From Hymenobacter mellowenesis (GTDB lineage: Bacteria > Bacteroidota > Bacteroidia > Cytophagales > Hymenobacteraceae), in assembly GCF_030581005.1 (NCBI RefSeq), contig NZ_JAUQSX010000001.1:930001-994000 (forward strand): a DNA stretch of 64,000 nt. Reading direction: 5' to 3'. The notes beneath the pieces are model-generated. The model had not been told where the DNA came from, did no database searches, and worked only from the letters and a program-made list of their open reading frames with translations. How positions within the stretch are numbered: position 1 is the first letter of the stretch; the number at the start of each line of letters is the position of its first letter. A program made the translations under genes and the position numbers. This document shows, piece after piece, positions 44,294 to 56,392 of the stretch.

Positions 44294-46465
44294 TCACCGC
44301 TGGTACACCCGCACGTAGTCGATTTCGTAGCGGCTGGGGAAGGTGGTGCCCGTGAGTGGGCCGCCGTTGTCGCCGCCCAGGGCGAGATTGAGCAACACGT
44401 AGTGCGGCTGCATCATGGGGTTGAACTGGGTGCCGTCCTGGTTCACAGTATTGGTGAGCAGGGTTTCGTTGAGCAGCAGGTCGTCGACGTAGAGACGGAT
44501 GGCTTTCTCGTCCCAGTCCATGCGCCAGACATGGAATTTCTGGCTCCACGCGGGGTCGGCGAAGCTGGCGACGGGCTTGGTTTCGGAGTGCCATTTGGCG
44601 GTGTAGGGCTGGGTGGTGCCGGAGGCGACGTTGGCCAGGAGGTTGCCTTTGTAGTACTCCATGATGTCGATTTCGCCGTTGCTCGGCCAGGGCTTGTCCA
44701 CGCCCAGCGTCCAGAAGGCGGGCCACAGGCCGGAGCGGGCGTCGATGCGGGCGCGCATCTCGAAGCGGCCGTACTGCCACTGCTGCCTGCCGTGGGTGTT
44801 CAGGCTGGCCGAGGTGTACTCGATGCTGGGGCGGCTGGTGCGCCAGTCGGTACTGCCGGCTTTGTAGTTGGGGTTGGGCCGGGTTTCCTGGCGGGCTTCG
44901 ATGACGAGGTAGCCGCCTTCCACGCGGGCATTGTCGGGCTGGTACCACTGCAGCTCGTGGTTGCGGGCGAAGCCGGTTTCGAACTGCCAGCTCTTCGGGT
45001 CGGGCGCGCCGGGCGTGTTGAACTCGTCGGCCCACACCAGTTTCCAACCGTCGTAGGACGGCGCGGCGGCTTGAGCGCCACTAGCCTTTTTCACGCCGCC
45101 AGCCGGGGCGCCCGGCGTGGTCACGGCGCCGATGCTGGCCGGCTGCACGGGTTGGCCAGGCTTCCATTCCAGGATGTACACGGGCTGCGGGGCCAGGTTT
45201 TCCAGGGTTTCGCCATCGCCTTGGCCGGTGCGCTGCACGAAGAGGCTGAGAATGCCTTCGGACTTCCAGCGCTCGGTGTCGTAGCTGGGCTCCCAGTTGC
45301 CCACGGAGCTGGCGGTGAGGTCGGCGGGCGTCCACTGGTTCTGGGCGAGGTCGGGGCATTGCAGCACGGAGGCGAGGTCTTGGCGCTCGGCATCGCGGTA
45401 GAGCAAATAGGCAGCCGTGCGGCCTTTCTGCGTCGAAACCAGCAGCTGCGGGCGCGCAATCGGAATCTTCTTCGTGCCCACCCCGCTCAGGCTGAACGGC
45501 GTGGTGCGCTGGCTGACCTGCACGGTTTTCCACGCTTTGCCGTCCTTGTATATCAGCTGGTACTGCGGCACCTGCGTGCCGGCCGGCCGCCAATATGTGG
45601 CGATGTACGGCGTGCCCGCCGCGTCGGCCGTGATGGCCGTCTGATTAATCAGCTCGCTGTTTTGGGGGATGCGGGCGGCATACTCGGCGCTGCTTTCGGT
45701 GATGGGCAGGAGGTAGGCTTCGCCGGTGCTGTGCTGCCAGGTTTGGCCGCCATCTTTCGAGCAGGCGTAGGCCATGTCGTGGTTGGACGCCACGTTGGGG
45801 CTTTCGCGCCACACCCAGGAGACGTGGATGGTGCCCCGCGCGTCGATGCAGGCCTGCCAGTAGGCGTTGCGCTTGCCTTCGCCGTCGATGAGCACGCTGT
45901 GCAGGCGCGTCCATTGCCGGGTTTTCACCGCGTAGCGGTTCAGCACGAGGTTGCCGTTGCCGGAACCGCCGTCGCGGTACATAAACAGCACGTCGCCGCC
46001 GGGGAAACGATGAAACTCGGGGTAGCTCACCTTCTGCTCCTGCTGGCCGGTCATGGCTTCGAGCGGGCCCATTTCGAGCGAGCCGGGCGCTTTGCCGCGG
46101 CAGTATCGCAGGGGGTTGTTGTGGTGGTCGAAGCTCAGGTGCAGGTAGCCCGCGCCGTCGGCCATTAGGCTGATGACATTGTGGGCGTCCTTTACATTGC
46201 CCTTGTAAGCAGTGCGCTGCACCTGCCAGGGGCCGGCGGGCAGGCGGCGCTTGGCCAGCGTTACGTAGCCGGTCGAGTCGTAGTAGGCGGTGTATTGGTC
46301 ACGGCCCTGCGTCACCACGGAGTTTTTGCGGAACACCGCGCCGTTCACGTTGTTCTTCGCCCAGCCCAGGCCGACGGGCGTTTGGGCCTGCGCCGTCTTA
46401 GATTGAAAAAGGGCGCCGCTTACGAGCGTCAGCAACAGGCAACCGGCAAATTGAAAAGGACGCAT
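44294..46465 (-). CDS. BNR-repeat / GH16 fusion, secreted beta-glycanase
   Basis: About 723 residues with a signal peptide (to ~28). Residues ~30-440 resemble the BNR_4 propeller family (KDAHNVISLMADGAGYLHLSFDHHNNPLRY, WQACIDARGTIHVSWVWRESP, DMAYACSKDGGQTWQ). After a Pro/Ala linker, residues ~470-723 form a complete GH16 domain (LVWADEFNTPG, LWPAFWTLG, GEIDIMEY with Glu598/Asp600/Glu603, RMDWDEKAIRLYVDD, YEIDYVRVYQR). GH16 enzymes cut beta-1,3/1,4-glucans or galactans. BNR_4 members include lyase-like and binding proteins, so this single chain may join two glycan activities. A TTG precedes; ATG 46465 is the start. Confidence 0.85.
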   Translation of the reverse strand: MRPFQFAGCLLLTLVSGALFQSKTAQAQTPVGLGWAKNNVNGAVFRKNSVVTQGRDQYTAYYDSTGYVTLAKRRLPAGPWQVQRTAYKGNVKDAHNVISLMADGAGYLHLSFDHHNNPLRYCRGKAPGSLEMGPLEAMTGQQEQKVSYPEFHRFPGGDVLFMYRDGGSGNGNLVLNRYAVKTRQWTRLHSVLIDGEGKRNAYWQACIDARGTIHVSWVWRESPNVASNHDMAYACSKDGGQTWQHSTGEAYLLPITESSAEYAARIPQNSELINQTAITADAAGTPYIATYWRPAGTQVPQYQLIYKDGKAWKTVQVSQRTTPFSLSGVGTKKIPIARPQLLVSTQKGRTAAYLLYRDAERQDLASVLQCPDLAQNQWTPADLTASSVGNWEPSYDTERWKSEGILSLFVQRTGQGDGETLENLAPQPVYILEWKPGQPVQPASIGAVTTPGAPAGGVKKASGAQAAAPSYDGWKLVWADEFNTPGAPDPKSWQFETGFARNHELQWYQPDNARVEGGYLVIEARQETRPNPNYKAGSTDWRTSRPSIEYTSASLNTHGRQQWQYGRFEMRARIDARSGLWPAFWTLGVDKPWPSNGEIDIMEYYKGNLLANVASGTTQPYTAKWHSETKPVASFADPAWSQKFHVWRMDWDEKAIRLYVDDLLLNETLLTNTVNQDGTQFNPMMQPHYVLLNLALGGDNGGPLTGTTFPSRYEIDYVRVYQR

Positions 46466-46481
46466 CAAGTAAGTAGGTGAT

Positions 46482-47138
46482 TTAGAGCGAGGCCGTGCCG
46501 CGAATCATAATCCGGGGCTTCCCGGACGGGTCGGGCGCGGGGGGCGGCGGGGTACGGTTGGTAATCCGAACATCAACCAGCACATCGGAACTCGAACCCA
46601 CGGCCCGTGTGATGTCGATGCGCGCAATGGCGTCGTTGGCAATGCGCAGCTTGGTTTCGGCCACCGGCATGCCATTAATTGCGTAGCTGACGGTGCCCGA
46701 TAAGGCCAGGCTACGCCCAAGCTGGGCGAGAGTGCGGCTGGTCACTTTCAGCTTCGCCTTGCGTTTCATCGTGATATCGATAATGCCATAAGTCGCAAGC
46801 GGACGCCACTGCGGCGGCGCATCGGCGCCTTTGTAAATCCTCAGCTTGTCAATGTCATTCGGGTTAATTGCCGGGGTAGCAAGGTCGATGACAATCGAAG
46901 AATTTAAGAGCGCCAACGGACCCGGTGCAGCAATCGGGCGTACCATAGCAGCCGCTGGCGCCGGCCTTGCATCCGGTGGCTGCGGAGTGACCGCCACGCT
47001 CTGGTGCACTAAAGCATCCGGCAAAACGGTCGCCAACTTAGGGGCAATGGGCGCTACTGCTGCTGGTTGCGCCATACTCGGTAGCCAAGCCAAGCAACAA
47101 GTAGTCAGAAGCAGCGAGGGAATCCAGTGGTGGCGCAT
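46482..47138 (-). CDS. Secreted protein with two orphan TonB-plug-like segments
   Basis: 218 residues with signal peptide (MRHHWIPSLLLTTCCLAWLPSMA) and a Pro/Ala linker. Residues ~91-126 (INPNDIDKLRIYKG ... YGIIDITMKRK) and ~150-193 (VSYAINGMPVAET, DAIARIDITRAVG) each resemble half of a SusC plug (compare LNPNDIESIDVLKD, YVIDGIPI), but no barrel follows. It ends in a Pro-rich tail. The next gene downstream is the BNR-GH16 fusion, 16 bases away, so they are probably one operon. A periplasmic partner of TonB-dependent transport is a guess; function unknown. Confidence 0.65.
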   Translation of the reverse strand: MRHHWIPSLLLTTCCLAWLPSMAQPAAVAPIAPKLATVLPDALVHQSVAVTPQPPDARPAPAAAMVRPIAAPGPLALLNSSIVIDLATPAINPNDIDKLRIYKGADAPPQWRPLATYGIIDITMKRKAKLKVTSRTLAQLGRSLALSGTVSYAINGMPVAETKLRIANDAIARIDITRAVGSSSDVLVDVRITNRTPPPPAPDPSGKPRIMIRGTASL

Positions 47139-47169
47139 GGCGAAGTCGTTAGCGGTGAGCAGGAATAGG

Positions 47170-47277
47170 GCAGGGACGCGACACTTCGCGCCCGCGGTTG
47201 AACGACATCACCTTGAAAATGATGTCTGACCGACAAGGTACCGGTCGTTCAACTACGAGATGCGAAGTGCCGCGCTT
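47170..47277. repeat. Intergenic imperfect inverted repeat with two TCGTTCAAC cores
   Basis: GCGACACTTCGCGCCCGCG... pairs with ...GATGCGAAGTGCCGCGC. GGTTGAACGAC (47196-47206) and GTCGTTCAAC (47244-47253) face each other inside, around GACATCA/TGATGTC. Confidence 0.78.
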
Positions 47278-50607
<3,330 letters not shown>

Positions 50608-50619
50608 TTAAAACCGCCT

Positions 50620-50733
50620 GAACGACGTAGGGGCGGGGCTCACCCCCGCCCGGACGCGGGCGCCATGTCCACGATTTCGTTCAACGACGGGCGGGGGCAA
50701 GCCCCGCCCCTACGTCGTTCAGGCAGCTCTCCC
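50620..50733. repeat. Intergenic inverted repeat, GGGGCGGGGC family (copy 4)
   Basis: Left arm TGAACGACGTAGGGGCGGGG and right arm CCCCGCCCCTACGTCGTTCA are perfect at the ends. The loop contains TCGTTCAACGA (50677-50687). Confidence 0.9.
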
Positions 50734-50744
50734 CAAAACCAAAA

Positions 50745-50774
50745 AGGGCTGGCCGACGCGAAGTCAACCAGCCC
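50745..50774 (-). terminator. Terminator after the PID-CTERM gene
   Basis: On the minus strand AGGGCTGG / CCAGCCCT is followed by TTTTTGG TTTT. The stem is 8 bp, 30 bases beyond the stop at 50802. Confidence 0.75.
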
Positions 50775-50801
50775 TGAATGATAGCGCCCTTGTTCTATCA
50801 G

Positions 50802-51053
50802 TTAAGCACCTACCGTCTTCTTCGCGGCCCGCGCCTGCCGCAGCCGGGCCAGGCCGTAGCCCACGCCCGAAGCTAGCAGCAAGGAAGCGCCGCCGTCCAG
50901 CGGCACGTCGGTGGGGTTGGTTGGCGTTGTAGGAGTACCGGGCCCGGGCCCGCCGGAGCCGGGCTGCGCCTGGGCGGTGGGCAAGGTGGCAGCACCCAGC
51001 AACAGGCCGGCCGCCAGCAAAGCCCGCCGGCCAAAAGGTGAATTGCAAAACAT
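50802..51053 (-). CDS. Small secreted protein with PID-CTERM-like C-terminal sorting motif
   Basis: 83 residues. N-terminal signal peptide (MFCNSPFGRRALLAAGLLLGAATLPTAQAQ), a Gly/Pro/Thr linker, then PLDGGASLLLASGVGYG followed by the basic LARLRQARAAKK. This V-P-x-D-G-G ... hydrophobic helix ... basic end fits the PID-CTERM type of proposed sorting domain in Bacteroidota, analogous to PEP-CTERM. The sorting enzyme is not in the window. The gene lies 82 bases after the GH128-like protein on the same strand, separated by a palindrome at 51087-51120. Confidence 0.7.
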   Translation of the reverse strand: MFCNSPFGRRALLAAGLLLGAATLPTAQAQPGSGGPGPGTPTTPTNPTDVPLDGGASLLLASGVGYGLARLRQARAAKKTVGA

Positions 51054-51086
51054 AGTAATGGGGAAAAGCATGAGCAAAAGGCTGGT

Positions 51087-51120
51087 TATCCCCAAACAGC
51101 CGCAGCTGTTTAGGGATAAC
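51087..51120. repeat. Palindromic hairpin between the glucanase and PID-CTERM genes
   Basis: TTATCCCC-AAACAG-C ... CTGTTT-AGGGATAA is an almost perfect palindrome. It lacks a T tract, so its role as terminator, attenuator or stabiliser is open. Confidence 0.6.
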
Positions 51121-51135
51121 TCAGCTACTAAAAGG

Positions 51136-54100
51136 CTATTGCACCACCAAGCGCTTGCTGATGACGCCCTGGCGGCTCAGCATGCGCACCGTGTACACGC
51201 CCGTGGCCAGGCCGCCGAGCGGCAGCGTGCGAAGCGCGCCGGCCGGCAGCGTGCGGGTGAGCACCGTTTGGCCCAGCGCATTCAGCACCTCGGCTTGCAG
51301 CACTTCCGATTGCAGGGCCGAAGTCAGGGTCAGCTGCACCTCGCCGTGGGCCGGGTTGGGGAAAAGCGTGACCTGCTGGCTGAGGGCGCTGGCAGTGCTC
51401 AGCACCTGTTGCGGACCAAACAGCAGCTCGAAACGACCCGTGGCCGAAGCCCCGGCAGCTACTGAGAAGCGGTAGGTGGCCTGGGCCGTCAGCGGCGTCA
51501 CGGTGCCGGTCAGCGCGTCGCGGAGCGATACGCTACCGGTCTGGTTCAGCAGCTGCGCGGCGCGCAGGGTGTAGGTGCCGGCCTGGGGCATGGCCACGCC
51601 CAGCGGCACTACCAGGCTTTGCGCGCCCGGCTGTGGAAGGCCGTTGATGCTCAGCTCGGTGCCGGCCGCCAGCGAGAAGACGTTCAGGGCTTTGGGGCCT
51701 ACGTTGCGCAGCTTGTGGGCATCGTAGCGGGCATCGGCCGCGGCCGTGGCGCCGGCTTCGAAGTACACGTAGGCATCATCGGACACGCCATTAGTGCCGC
51801 TCAGCTGCAGCTGCACCAGCGGGCGGGTTTCGGCGGTGCGCTGCATGGCCGGCTGGGCGCCGAAGGTGGTGACGCGGTTGGCGTTGGTGAGGGCCAGCGT
51901 GGGCGTGGCGCCCGCCGTGCTCACCCGCACAAAGAAGCCCTGGCCCGCCGGAATCAGCGGCGACTGCCCGATGCCGTTGGCGAAGCTGCGGTAGCTGCCG
52001 GCGTACTGGCCGGTGCTCTGGTACACGTACATGGCATTGCCGAGGCCGGCGGGCACCGTCACGGTGCTCCAGTCGAGGGGGGCCGGGTAGGGGTTGCCCA
52101 GCAGCTGCCAGCCGGCTTCGGAGGGCACGCCGCGCGATAGGTTCAGATTGAGGGGGCCGTTGTTGAGCGTGCCCACGAAATCGACCAGCTCGGTGCCGCC
52201 GATGTTCACGGTGTAGCCCTGGCCCACGGCCAGCGGGGTGCTCAGCGAGGCCGGAGCCACCCAGCCCTGGTCGAAGAAGTTGGCGGCGGCCGTCAGGCGG
52301 CTCTGGTCGTAGCCGTACACGGTGGGGAACGTACTGCCGGCCACGGCCGGGGCGAAGGTGCTGGTGCTCAAGTCGGCCACGGTGGTGCTGCTCACCGGGG
52401 CGCTGTAGTGGCGGTAGCCGGGGCCGGGGTTCAGGCTGGGGTCGAGGTAGCGCTGCATGGTCACGGTGCCGTTCACCACGCCACCGGTGTTGTCCACCAG
52501 GGCCGTGCCGCTGGCTTCCGAGAGCAGTGTGAGTGGCTGGCTGCCCAGGTTGAGGTCGCCCTGGGTGAGGCGCACGAGCTGGGCCACGCGCAGGGGCGCG
52601 CTCAGGGCCACGCCGGCCGGGTTTTGCACCAGCAGGGCGCGTACCTGGGCGGGGAGGCCGGCACCGGTTTGCTGCGCCTGGGTGCCCATGTAGCCGTAGG
52701 TGGCATCGGGGCTGAAGGTGCGGGTGCCGGTGGTTTGCACCGCGCCGCTCATGGTGCCGGTGGGCATGAGGCCCGCCGCGTCGCACACGCGCAATTCGGC
52801 GCCGGCTTCCACTTTAAAATCGGCCGCGCCCGTGATGGGCTGGCAGCCGGTGCTCAGCATGCCGCCGCCGGCCACGGTGATGGTGCCAGCCGCCGTGAGC
52901 GGGGCGCTCAGGGTCAACTCGCCCTGCACCAGCACGTTGCCGTAGGTAGCGGGCGCGGCCATCGTCATCTGCTGCCCGGCCACTACGGTTAGGTCGCTGA
53001 GCACGGTGAAGGTGCGCGACACCGGCGCGGCGGCCAGGTACTTGAAGTCGCCCAGCTGGCTCACGGTAATGGTGGCCGTGCCGGGGCCCACGATGCTCAC
53101 GAGGCCGTTGTTCACGGTGGCCACGTTCAAATCGGAAGTCGCGTAGCCCAGCTGCAGGCCCGAGGTGCTGGTAGCGGTGGGGTAGAAATCGGGCGCGCCC
53201 ATCGCCTTGTCCGAAATGGCGCCGAACGTAATGGTCTGGGGCACGCGCACATACAGCGAGTCGCGGGTACCGGGCGTGAAGGCAATGCCGCGGTAGGCGT
53301 AGGTGGTGCTGGTGGCGTTGTTTCTCAGCACCGTTTGCGTCACGTTCAGCGTGTTGGTGAAGGCCGTGTTGGCCAGCGTGTAGGTCGTGGACCGGTCTTC
53401 GAGGCGCACAATGGAGGTGTAGCTCACGCCGTAGAGCGTGGGCACGCCGCGCACCAGCGTGCCGGTCATGTCGCGCAGCAGGTTGTCGTTCAGGCCCGTA
53501 ATGGCGTAGGTGCCGCGCGCCGTCCAGGTGGTGCCGTTGAAGGTGTACTTGTTGAGCGTGGGCGTGGGCGTGTCGTCGGTGTAATACAACAGGTCGAAGC
53601 CCGGCACGCTGGGGTTCACGTCAAACATGACGAAGCCGCCCGGCTGCGACGTGGACGACGGCGCCGGCAGGCCCGGCAGCGTGGCGGGCGTGGAGGCCCG
53701 GCCCGGCAGGCCGCTGAGGCGCATCACCTTGGTGGTAGTGGGCGCCACGGGGCCGCCCGAAGTGGACGACGCGCCCGGCACGGTGGAGGTGGTGAAGTAC
53801 ATGCTGCCTTCGTACACGCCCAGCTTTTTGAGGCTGATGGTGGGGAAAACCGTGACGCCCGTGCGGGTTTGCGGCACGCTGGTCAGGGTGCGGGGCAGCG
53901 AGGCGTGGCGCAGGCCGTAGCTGTTGTTGCCGTAGGCGATGTACACCGTGGCGCTGTCCGTGACGGTGGCCGTGCGCATGGGCTGGCTGTTGCCGTCCGA
54001 GAAGCCGGTGCGGGTGTCGAGGTTGCCCTCGGCATCGAGAATGGCCACCACGCGGGGCGAGGTGCCGCCGTTCACGTTGCCGTTGCCGGTGGCCGAGCTA

Positions 54101-56058
54101 AAGCCCGAAATGGCCATCTTGGTGCGGTCGGGCGAGATGCCGATGGCCCCGTCGGCGTTGGCTTTCATGGCCGAGCCCACGTAGCCGAAATTCGGCCCGT
54201 AGCTGCCCGTCGGGATGGTCACGCTGCGGATAAACTGCCCCGCCGTGTAGAGCGTGCTGTTCATGGGCACCACCTCGTCGATGAAGGCGGGCAGGGTCAC
54301 GCCGGTGCCGCCGGTCCAGGTGGCGCTGCCGTAGCGCGTCACCACCAGGTTGCCGCGCTGGAAGGGAATGGGCACGGGCACGCTCACGGTGGGCGGCACG
54401 AGGTTGGGGTTGAAGGCCATCGGCGAAATCTTGTCGCGGTACACGATGCCGGCCGGCGTGATGCTGGTGGGGTCGCCGTCGTTCACGAACAGCTTGCGGG
54501 TGTCTTCCACCCACTGGTACAGCGAGTAGCGCTCCACAATGCGGGCCGTGTCGAGCATCGTCACGAAGCCCTGAATCTTGGCCGCCTGCTCGGCGTAGGT
54601 GGGCTTGGGGCAGCCGGTCGAGGTGGTCCAGTTGGCCCCGTTGTTCCACTCCGTAATCCAGATGGGCCGCTTGGTGCGGTCGTAAATGGCTTTCAGGAAG
54701 GAATAAAACTGCTGGGGCGTCTGGCAGCCGCGGTAGAAGTGCACCGCCACAAAATCAACGCGGTAGCCGGCCGAGTCGGCCTTGTCCATGAACTGGTAGA
54801 GCCAGTTGGCGCCCCCGTCCGTCGGCGCGGGCGAGCCCAGGCGCAGGCCCGACTGCATCAGGCCCGGCCAGGCCGCAATGGCCTGGTTCACACTCATGTT
54901 GGACTGCGACGCCGTGTTGGGCTCGTTGAAGCCCAGGAAGTGCGTCACGTTCTTCTTGGCGTTGGTGATGCTGAAGGCCGGCCAGTACTGCGTCTGGCGA
55001 ATGGGCACGTACTCCGCGTCGAGGGTCGAGTTGCCGTTGTTGTTCCAGTTGTAGTTCCAGGTCATATGCAGCGAGTCGCCGAGCAGCGGGGCGCTGCACC
55101 AGCCCTTCTTGCTCACCCAGCGCCAGGGTAGCACGCGCACCAGGGAGGTGCGGCCCTGCAGGCTCAGCGGCAGCGTATTGATGGTCACGTCGTTATCGGG
55201 TGCGATGTAGACCTTGCTGAAGCCCGTGCCGTCCTGGTTTTCGGCAAACGTGGCCATGTAGCCCTTCTTGAGCTTAAACGAGCCGATGTTGTCGTTGAAC
55301 GCGCCCAGCTCCGGCGTCTTGTAGTAGTCATACTGGTTGAATTTCATCGAGCTGCCGCCGTAGTTGGCGCTCGCGAAGGCCTCCAGCGGCTGGTAGGTGC
55401 CGGGCTGGCTGATGAGCACGCAGCCCTGCAGGTACTGCACCAGGCGCACGGTGGTATCAAGTTGCGCGCGCTGCCCGTTGACGGTCACCTGGGCCAGCAG
55501 CCGCTGGTTGAATTTCGACGGCTTCACGCCCTCGAAGTACAGCCACACGTCCTCGCCCTGCATATCTATCATCGTGCCCGGCAGCGGGTTGCTGCCCGTG
55601 ATGTGGTACTCCGAGTTGCCGCTGATGCTCAGGATGCTGTTGGTGATGCTGGTCTGCGTGCTGCTCGGCGCGTTGCTGATGGTTTGCACCGGCAGGGCCG
55701 CGCCGCCGGCTTGCAGGGCGTAGCTTTTCTGGGCGCCGCTGGCGGCCGTCACCAGCACGCTCAGGCCGCTGCCAAGCACCGTGGCCTTGGCCACCGGCAC
55801 GCCGGCCGCATTCACCACTTTGATGCTCGCGCCGGCCGAGGCCCGGGCACCCGACAGCAGCTGCGCCACCCGGCCGTTGGCGGGCAGGCCGGTCACCTGC
55901 AGGTTGGCCTGGTCGATGGTGCCGAGCCAGGCGGCCGTCAGGTCGTTGGCCGTCGACTGGGCCCGGGCGGCCGGGGCGCTTAGCCAGGCCCAGGCTAGGG
56001 TTAGTAACAGAGAAACAGGGCGCCGCCAGAGCGCCCGCGCAGGGGAAAGGTTTGCCAT
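51136..56058 (-). CDS. Giant secreted GH128-like beta-1,3-glucanase with type IX sorting domain
   Basis: 1640 residues. After a signal peptide, residues ~125-300 form an unassigned beta-rich part (SFKLKKGYMATFAENQDGTG). A glycosyl-hydrolase catalytic core lies at about 300-540 with GH128-type motifs: THFLGFNEPNTASQ (Glu379) and RPIWITEWNNGANW (Glu470). Then come a propeller-like stretch (about 590-960), an MBG/Ig-like repeat (SGLQLGYATSDLNVATV) and a long region ending in a sorting domain (TLFPNPAHGEVQLTL, AEVLNALGQTVLT, ATGVYTVRMLSR). GH128 enzymes cut beta-1,3-glucan. Its size and tail suggest a surface-displayed enzyme. Confidence 0.82.
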   Translation of the reverse strand: MANLSPARALWRRPVSLLLTLAWAWLSAPAARAQSTANDLTAAWLGTIDQANLQVTGLPANGRVAQLLSGARASAGASIKVVNAAGVPVAKATVLGSGLSVLVTAASGAQKSYALQAGGAALPVQTISNAPSSTQTSITNSILSISGNSEYHITGSNPLPGTMIDMQGEDVWLYFEGVKPSKFNQRLLAQVTVNGQRAQLDTTVRLVQYLQGCVLISQPGTYQPLEAFASANYGGSSMKFNQYDYYKTPELGAFNDNIGSFKLKKGYMATFAENQDGTGFSKVYIAPDNDVTINTLPLSLQGRTSLVRVLPWRWVSKKGWCSAPLLGDSLHMTWNYNWNNNGNSTLDAEYVPIRQTQYWPAFSITNAKKNVTHFLGFNEPNTASQSNMSVNQAIAAWPGLMQSGLRLGSPAPTDGGANWLYQFMDKADSAGYRVDFVAVHFYRGCQTPQQFYSFLKAIYDRTKRPIWITEWNNGANWTTSTGCPKPTYAEQAAKIQGFVTMLDTARIVERYSLYQWVEDTRKLFVNDGDPTSITPAGIVYRDKISPMAFNPNLVPPTVSVPVPIPFQRGNLVVTRYGSATWTGGTGVTLPAFIDEVVPMNSTLYTAGQFIRSVTIPTGSYGPNFGYVGSAMKANADGAIGISPDRTKMAISGFSSATGNGNVNGGTSPRVVAILDAEGNLDTRTGFSDGNSQPMRTATVTDSATVYIAYGNNSYGLRHASLPRTLTSVPQTRTGVTVFPTISLKKLGVYEGSMYFTTSTVPGASSTSGGPVAPTTTKVMRLSGLPGRASTPATLPGLPAPSSTSQPGGFVMFDVNPSVPGFDLLYYTDDTPTPTLNKYTFNGTTWTARGTYAITGLNDNLLRDMTGTLVRGVPTLYGVSYTSIVRLEDRSTTYTLANTAFTNTLNVTQTVLRNNATSTTYAYRGIAFTPGTRDSLYVRVPQTITFGAISDKAMGAPDFYPTATSTSGLQLGYATSDLNVATVNNGLVSIVGPGTATITVSQLGDFKYLAAAPVSRTFTVLSDLTVVAGQQMTMAAPATYGNVLVQGELTLSAPLTAAGTITVAGGGMLSTGCQPITGAADFKVEAGAELRVCDAAGLMPTGTMSGAVQTTGTRTFSPDATYGYMGTQAQQTGAGLPAQVRALLVQNPAGVALSAPLRVAQLVRLTQGDLNLGSQPLTLLSEASGTALVDNTGGVVNGTVTMQRYLDPSLNPGPGYRHYSAPVSSTTVADLSTSTFAPAVAGSTFPTVYGYDQSRLTAAANFFDQGWVAPASLSTPLAVGQGYTVNIGGTELVDFVGTLNNGPLNLNLSRGVPSEAGWQLLGNPYPAPLDWSTVTVPAGLGNAMYVYQSTGQYAGSYRSFANGIGQSPLIPAGQGFFVRVSTAGATPTLALTNANRVTTFGAQPAMQRTAETRPLVQLQLSGTNGVSDDAYVYFEAGATAAADARYDAHKLRNVGPKALNVFSLAAGTELSINGLPQPGAQSLVVPLGVAMPQAGTYTLRAAQLLNQTGSVSLRDALTGTVTPLTAQATYRFSVAAGASATGRFELLFGPQQVLSTASALSQQVTLFPNPAHGEVQLTLTSALQSEVLQAEVLNALGQTVLTRTLPAGALRTLPLGGLATGVYTVRMLSRQGVISKRLVVQ

Positions 56059-56177
56059 TGCTGGGTGGGAAAAATGGTGGAAGTGGAAACGTCAGGCGGC
56101 CGCCGGTTTCAACCCGGCCTTGCTTTCGCCAGACAATACTACCCTCACCTCTTGCCCAGTACCGGGGTCATTTCACG

Positions 56178-56210
56178 TAAAAAAAGGGGGCATATTCACC
56201 CCCTGATTTT
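56178..56210 (-). terminator. Terminator for the minus-strand GH43 gene
   Basis: On the minus strand CAGGGGG, loop TGAATATG, CCCCCT is followed by a T7 run. Confidence 0.75.
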
Positions 56211-56220
56211 TAGACTGATA

Positions 56221-56356
56221 AGAACGTCATGTCGAACTGAGAACGTCATGTCGAGCGCAGCCGAGACATCTCGCGTGTGGTAGTAACTCAATCGTGAAAA
56301 CGGGTTTGATTACTTCGGCACGCGAGATGTCTCGGCTGCGCTCGACATGACGTTCT
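56221..56356. repeat. Perfect inverted repeat, GTCATGTCGAGCGCAGCCGAG family
   Basis: 38-base arms at 56240-56277 and 56319-56356 are exactly complementary. The first 19 bases of the arm are partly duplicated just upstream (56221-56239, AGAACGTCATGTCGAACTG). Apart from this repeat and the terminator at 56178, nothing was seen in this 334-base gap. Confidence 0.92.
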
Positions 56357-56392
56357 TGTTATTCTCCTCTCTCGTCTGCCCCACCCCTCTCC

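Noticed and set aside
53335..55131. 598-codon + strand frame within the GH128-like gene
   Set aside because: Arg/His/Gly-rich antisense sequence with no recognisable fold.
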